Origin: Collinsella aerofaciens
GTDB lineage: Bacteria; Actinomycetota; Coriobacteriia; Coriobacteriales; Coriobacteriaceae
Direction of reading: 5' to 3'
Assembly: GCF_028209625.1 (NCBI RefSeq)
Contig: NZ_JAQLDU010000013.1
Span: 1-64,000 of the forward strand
Length of the DNA stretch: 64,000 nucleotides
Shown: piece after piece, positions 60,593 to 64,000 of the stretch
Numbering within the stretch: the stretch's first letter is position 1
How the letters are laid out: every line of letters starts with the position of its first letter
Position numbers and translations under genes: made by a program
The notes under the pieces: model-generated
What the model was told of the DNA's origin: nothing
Databases searched by the model: none
The model's input: the letters and a program-made list of their open reading frames with translations, nothing else

Positions 60593-61027
60593 CTACTCAC
60601 CGGTTTCGATGCGCTCCGGCGTGCTCTCGTGGTAGATGAGCGTAAACGTACCGATCTGGACGGATGAACCATCGTGCAGCGGGGCTGCATTGACGATGGC
60701 ACCGTCGACCCAGGTGCCATTGAGCGAGCCCAAGTCCTCGATGCGAGCCTGGAGCCCCTCACGAATAATGCGCGCGTGGCTGCGCGAAACGGTCATGTCA
60801 TTGAGGAAGATGCCGTTCGCAGGATCGCGGCCGATGGTGGTCACGTCGTCCTCGAGCTCAAAGGCGGCACCAGTCTGCGGACCCTTGACGATGGACAGAA
60901 CGGGGGCGGTGATGCGCACGTTGGCCATGAGGTCGGGAACGGTGACGTCGCTTGAAGGCACGCGGAATACGCAGGTAGCGTCAGCAGTCTTATCATTCTG
61001 AGGCATATTGTTAACCATGTTGTCCAT
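60593..61027 (-). CDS. GarA-like FHA domain protein
   Basis: 144 aa from ATG 61027 (the upstream ATG at 61060 is less well placed). An N-terminal tail with DATCVFRVP aligns with the ETTSVFR phospho-site of mycobacterial GarA. The FHA domain (TIGRDPANGIFLNDMTVSRSHARI...LGSLNGTWVDG...VQIGTFTLIY) has the Arg, Ser and Asn that bind phosphothreonine. In GarA, PknB/PknG phosphorylation of the tail switches control of glutamate metabolism. Here the first Thr of the pair is replaced by Ala and the second is kept. Confidence 0.85.
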   Translation of the reverse strand: MDNMVNNMPQNDKTADATCVFRVPSSDVTVPDLMANVRITAPVLSIVKGPQTGAAFELEDDVTTIGRDPANGIFLNDMTVSRSHARIIREGLQARIEDLGSLNGTWVDGAIVNAAPLHDGSSVQIGTFTLIYHESTPERIETGE

Positions 61028-61093
61028 GACAACCCCTAACTTATCGCGGACGTGCCGCAAATAATGAACCGTACGTAATCATACCCCAACGAA

Positions 61094-61798
61094 TCAGTCT
61101 TCGATTTCAGGGTTCAGAAAGTCGATGTCCTCGTCCTCGGGATGCGCGAGAGCCTGTTTAATGGCCACTCCGCCCTTAATGGAATAGATGACAGCCGTGA
61201 GCATGGAGAAGATCACGCCGCCGTACACAAAGAAGATGCCGAGGGGCACCGAGCTTCCGTTGAGGCCCGGGAAGGCCGTAAGGGTTGAAGGTAAAAGATG
61301 CAGGCCGTCAATAACGGGGAACCCGAGCAGCATGAGCGAGAAGCCGGTCATGAGCAGTGCAGTGGCAATCTTTCCGGGAAAGACGACATCGATGGGGCGA
61401 CGGTGATAATGACGAACGATAAGCGTGCCGATGCCCAGATAGATGTCGCGGCCAATAATGAGCACGCAGACCCAGATGGGCAGCTCTCCGCGGACCACCA
61501 GCCCAAGTACGCCGGTGAACAGCAGCGCACGGTCGCAGATGGGATCCATGACCTTGCCGAGCCACGAGACCGTCTTGGTCATGCGGGCGATCTGACCGTC
61601 CATCCAGTCGGTAGAGGCGGCAACGGCGTAGATAACGATGGCGATGACGCGGTTGTTATCCGTCACAAACAGGTACAGAAATACCAGGGTGAGGATCAGG
61701 CGCGTAAAGGTGATGAAATTGGAGATCGTAAAGATCTTATTCGACGGGTAATCGGAAGTGCCGATAAGCTCCTTTTTGATCTTCTTTTTGATGCCCAC
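61094..61798 (-). CDS. CDP-alcohol phosphatidyltransferase family protein
   Basis: 234 aa from GTG 61798, placed by GGGGGAG and by a -10 box (61840-61835) that lies downstream of the earlier in-frame ATGs, excluding them. Signature DWMDGQIARMTKTVSWLGKV then MDPICDRAL gives all the conserved Asp/Gly/Arg residues. Six membrane helices. Second family member in this window; could make phosphatidylglycerol phosphate, cardiolipin or phosphatidylinositol phosphate. Upstream of the FHA gene, on the same strand. Confidence 0.85.
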   Translation of the reverse strand: MGIKKKIKKELIGTSDYPSNKIFTISNFITFTRLILTLVFLYLFVTDNNRVIAIVIYAVAASTDWMDGQIARMTKTVSWLGKVMDPICDRALLFTGVLGLVVRGELPIWVCVLIIGRDIYLGIGTLIVRHYHRRPIDVVFPGKIATALLMTGFSLMLLGFPVIDGLHLLPSTLTAFPGLNGSSVPLGIFFVYGGVIFSMLTAVIYSIKGGVAIKQALAHPEDEDIDFLNPEIED

Positions 61799-61834
61799 AG
61801 GACTCCCCCGCTGGTTAACGACAAAACTTTCGAT

Positions 61835-61840
61835 ACTATA
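61835..61840 (-). promoter_or_regulatory. -10 element of the pgsA-like/FHA/merR unit
   Basis: TATAGT on the minus strand, 36 bp before GTG 61798. Confidence 0.5.
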
Positions 61841-61925
61841 CCCGTTCCGGCGATGTCTATCCAGCGTAAGCATAGAGAGTCCAGACATATGGAGGATGCT
61901 ACTGGGTTGTGCGGGATTCTGCATT

Positions 61926-61982
61926 TGTGTACATCAGCCTCCAAATATGACATTTTTCGGCATCTTTGATGGCTGATGTACA
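61926..61982. repeat. Paired 23-bp inverted sites in the intergenic region
   Basis: GTGTACATCAGCC (61926-61938) and its exact inverse (61970-61982). Similarity continues inward (CAAA then ATG at matching spacing), giving two inverted ~23-bp sites of form GTGTACATCAGCCNNCAAANATG. This is more like a dimeric regulator site than a plain terminator, though TTTT follows at 61984-61987. The rest of 61841-62194 contains no gene; a GC-rich hairpin lies at about 62141-62175. Confidence 0.6.
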
Positions 61983-62194
61983 CGTTTTGATTCGGTGATT
62001 ACATCTATCGGGAAAGTTGTTGCCTTAAGCAAATTAATCATGATGTGCGGGTCGAGAAGGGTTGGCGCCAAAAGAGCCCAACGGCCGTTACGGCTTCGTT
62101 AGAAACGCGCCCCACCATGGATGGTGAACCCGAAAGGTAAGGCGCGCGGGCACGGCGACTCGGCCCGCGCGCCCGGAAGAGAAAGGATAAACCC

Positions 62195-62923
62195 ATGGGT
62201 TACATGCTCGAGACGCGCGGGCTCACCAAGCGCTTCGGCCGCGGCGACCAGGCGCAGGACGCCGTGGCCGACGTGAGCCTTCATATCCGCGAGGGCGAGG
62301 TGTACGGGCTGCTCGGTCCCAACGGCGCCGGCAAGTCGACAACGCTCAAGATGATCTGCGGGATGCTGCGGCCGACGGCCGGGGAGATCCTCTTTGCCGG
62401 GCACGCCTGGCGCCGCGAGGACCTCTACGCAATCGGCAGCCTCATCGAGGAGGCGCCGCTCTACCCCAACCTCACCGCGCGCGAGAACCTGCGCGTGCGC
62501 ACCACGCTGCTGGGCCTTCCCGAGAGCCGCATAGATGAGGTGCTCGCCGCCGTGGACCTCGCGGACACCGGGAAGAAGCGCACCGGGCGCTTCTCGATGG
62601 GCATGCGGCAGCGCCTGGGGCTCGCGCTGGCGCTGATCGCCCGGCCACGCCTGCTCGTGCTCGACGAGCCCACCAACGGCCTCGACCCCATCGGCATCGA
62701 GGAGCTGCGCGACCAGATCCGCGGCTTCGCGGCGGCGGGTACGACGGTGATCGTCTCGAGCCACATCCTCTCCGAGGTGCAGCAGATGGCGGACACCATC
62801 GGCATCATCTGCGGGGGGCGCCTCGCCTACGAGGATGCGCTTCGTCCCGGGCAGGACCTCGAGGAACTCTTCATGAGCTTCTGTCGGGAAGGGCGACGAG
62901 CGCGCGGGGAGGTGGCGGCATGA
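62195..62923 (+). CDS. ABC transporter ATP-binding protein, lantibiotic-immunity/bacitracin type
   Basis: 242 aa from ATG 62195 after AGAAAGGA. Walker A GPNGAGKST, signature FSMGMRQRLGLA, Walker B LLVLDEPTNGLDP, H-loop SSHILSE. The SMGMRQRLG signature and two small permeases downstream fit the LanFEG self-protection family (NisF, MutF). Very GC-rich with GGC/CTC/GAG codons unlike the genes to the left, suggesting acquisition. Could protect against a peptide antibiotic from outside, as no lantibiotic precursor is visible. Confidence 0.85.
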   Translation: MGYMLETRGLTKRFGRGDQAQDAVADVSLHIREGEVYGLLGPNGAGKSTTLKMICGMLRPTAGEILFAGHAWRREDLYAIGSLIEEAPLYPNLTARENLRVRTTLLGLPESRIDEVLAAVDLADTGKKRTGRFSMGMRQRLGLALALIARPRLLVLDEPTNGLDPIGIEELRDQIRGFAAAGTTVIVSSHILSEVQQMADTIGIICGGRLAYEDALRPGQDLEELFMSFCREGRRARGEVAA

Positions 62924-63689
62924 CGGGTGAGAAAGGCGGCCTGCTCGCGGCCCTGCGCGCCGAGGCCCTGAAGTCGCGCCACGCGGCACCGGTTCGCCTG
63001 GCCGTGCTCATGGCGCTGCCGATGCCGCTGCTCGGCGCGAGGCCTACCGGGGCGTGCAGATCTTCAGCGCATGGAACTACTGGTACGCGCTCTTCCTGCC
63101 CGTGTGCCTCTCGCTCGTGGTGGCGTGCGTCGCGCGGGCTGATGCTCGCACGCGGATGCGGGGGCTTCTGGGCCTGGGCTTCCCGCTCGGGCGCGCCTGG
63201 TGGGCCAAGGCGCTCTGGTGCCTCGCGCTCTGCACGCTCTCGAACCTCGTGGTTTTCGGCATCTACCTCGCGGGATCGGCGTTCTCCTCGCAGGGCCTCA
63301 CGGCCGCGGGCACGCTCACGATGCTCCTCTGCGCGCTCGTCAACACGGTGACCGCGGCGTGGATGATCCCCGCAGGGCTCTTCCTCACGGCGCGGCTCGG
63401 CATGCTCGCGGGCATCTTCTGCCCGCTCGCCGCGCAACTCGTAGGTGGGTTCGTCTGGTCGTTGGTGCCGCTACCGCAGCTCTTTCCGCCGTCGACGAAC
63501 ATGGTCATCCCCACGAGCTTCATACCCGTGCTGCCGAGCGGCGAGCCGCTCGCGGCGGACATGGCGCTCGGCGGGGCGCTCGCGTCGGACGGCATGCTCA
63601 CGCTGGCGGGCCTTGCGGTCTGCGCGCTCGCGTTCGCCGCGCTCACGGCGGCGGGCGCGGCCTGGTTCGCGCGCTCCGAGGAGAGGTGA
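62920..63689 (+). pseudogene. Lantibiotic-protection ABC permease (LanE/MutE-like), frameshifted
   Basis: From ATG 62920 (ATGA overlap with the ATPase) the frame reads about 40 aa (MTGEKGGLLAALRAEALKSR...MPLLGA). The permease continues in another frame from about 63040 (AYRGVQIFSAWNYWYALFLP) to 63689. Together they give a normal ~250-aa six-helix permease with the conserved NYWYALFLP. A small indel near 63036-63048 breaks it. It may be a real inactivation or a base-calling error in GC-rich DNA. Confidence 0.75.
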
Positions 63690-64000
63690 TGGCCATGACA
63701 CGACTCTCCGACCCGATGCCGCGCATGACTCTCTCGCGGGCCCTGCTCTCCGAGGCCCTGCGCCTGGCGCGCTCCCCGCTCGCGGCGGTGCATCTCGTCT
63801 GCGGCCTGGCAGCCGGTCTTGCCTGCGGCGAGTACTTCTCCGTAACCCGATGGGACCCGGCGCTGGGCGCGGACGCCTACGCCCAGTTTCTCGGCGCTCT
63901 CATGCCGCTCATGTCCGCCATCGTCTGCGGGCTCGCTGTGGACGAGGAGCGCGCTGCCGGGCGCCTCGCCAACCTCACGGCGGTCCCCTCGCGCGGGCGC
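63689..64000 (+). CDS. Second lantibiotic-protection ABC permease (LanG/MutG-like), partial at window end
   Basis: Starts at ATG 63689, sharing one base with the preceding stop (TGATG), after GAGAGG. 104 codons are present and still open at 64000. Reads MAMTRLSDPMPRMTLSRALL, then SEALRLARSPLAAVHLVCGLAAG (split) and DEERAAGRLANLTAVPSRGR. It resembles the N-terminal membrane half of MutG/SpaG-type permeases. It completes an ATPase plus two-permease cassette. Confidence 0.75.
   Translation, partial: MAMTRLSDPMPRMTLSRALLSEALRLARSPLAAVHLVCGLAAGLACGEYFSVTRWDPALGADAYAQFLGALMPLMSAIVCGLAVDEERAAGRLANLTAVPSRGR

Overview
The window looks like a chromosomal segment of a Coriobacteriia actinomycete, most likely Collinsella or a close relative. 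This is judged from gene content and style, not from a database search. The clues are an actinobacterial integration host factor (mIHF), a GarA-like FHA protein beside a MerR regulator, Gram-positive type SOS boxes, high-GC coding sequence with GTG and TTG starts, tightly overlapping genes, and an LPXTG-like surface protein.

Layout. Positions 1-3.9 kb are accessory: a mosaic cell-wall adhesin whose 5' end is missing or rearranged, then an internally deleted IS3-family element with intact terminal inverted repeats. rpmB lies alone on the minus strand (3988-4176). A long plus-strand core follows. It holds a pyrimidine operon behind an attenuator-like leader (pyrR-pyrB-pyrC-pyrK-pyrD-pyrF), mihF-gmk-rpoZ-thiI, comEA-comEC-holA, rpsT, lepA-dusB-hemW, two dnaJ genes, mtaB-phoH-ybeY-dgkA-era-recO, rpsO, pnp, rnj-ftsK-rodZ-like-yajQ-rimO-pgsA-cinA, SOS-controlled recA-recX, and rny-GHKL ATPase-spoVS-miaB-miaA-hflX. 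From 50.4 kb the strands alternate: lexA and a DUF1624 gene (-), a YneA-like LysM gene, nrdR and dut (+), a UgtP-like glycosyltransferase (-), trxB and a DUF1836 regulator (+), then degV, an NlpC/P60 hydrolase, apt, merR, FHA and a second CDP-alcohol phosphatidyltransferase (-). The last 1.8 kb is a very GC-rich lantibiotic-immunity-like ABC transporter whose first permease is frameshifted and whose second runs off the window.

How the genes work together. The window supplies UMP synthesis, dUTP removal and ribonucleotide reductase control. It also carries the SOS circuit (LexA, RecA, RecX, a YneA-like division inhibitor) and the competence DNA-uptake pore. Four RNA-decay or maturation enzymes (PNPase, RNase J, RNase Y, YbeY) and all three classes of radical-SAM methylthiotransferase (MtaB, RimO, MiaB) are present.

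The most unusual signal is a family of large palindromic elements found twice: 31734-32125 (between pnp and rnj) and 53322-53740 (downstream of dut). Each is a long stem of 15-32 bp with its own arm sequence, enclosing two conserved unpaired blocks (type TGCTCAAACATTCTCGC and TGCGAAACTGCGCG) and an inner hairpin. Between copies the stems change with compensation while the internal blocks stay fixed. This points to selection on folded RNA or single-stranded DNA. I could not match them to a known family.
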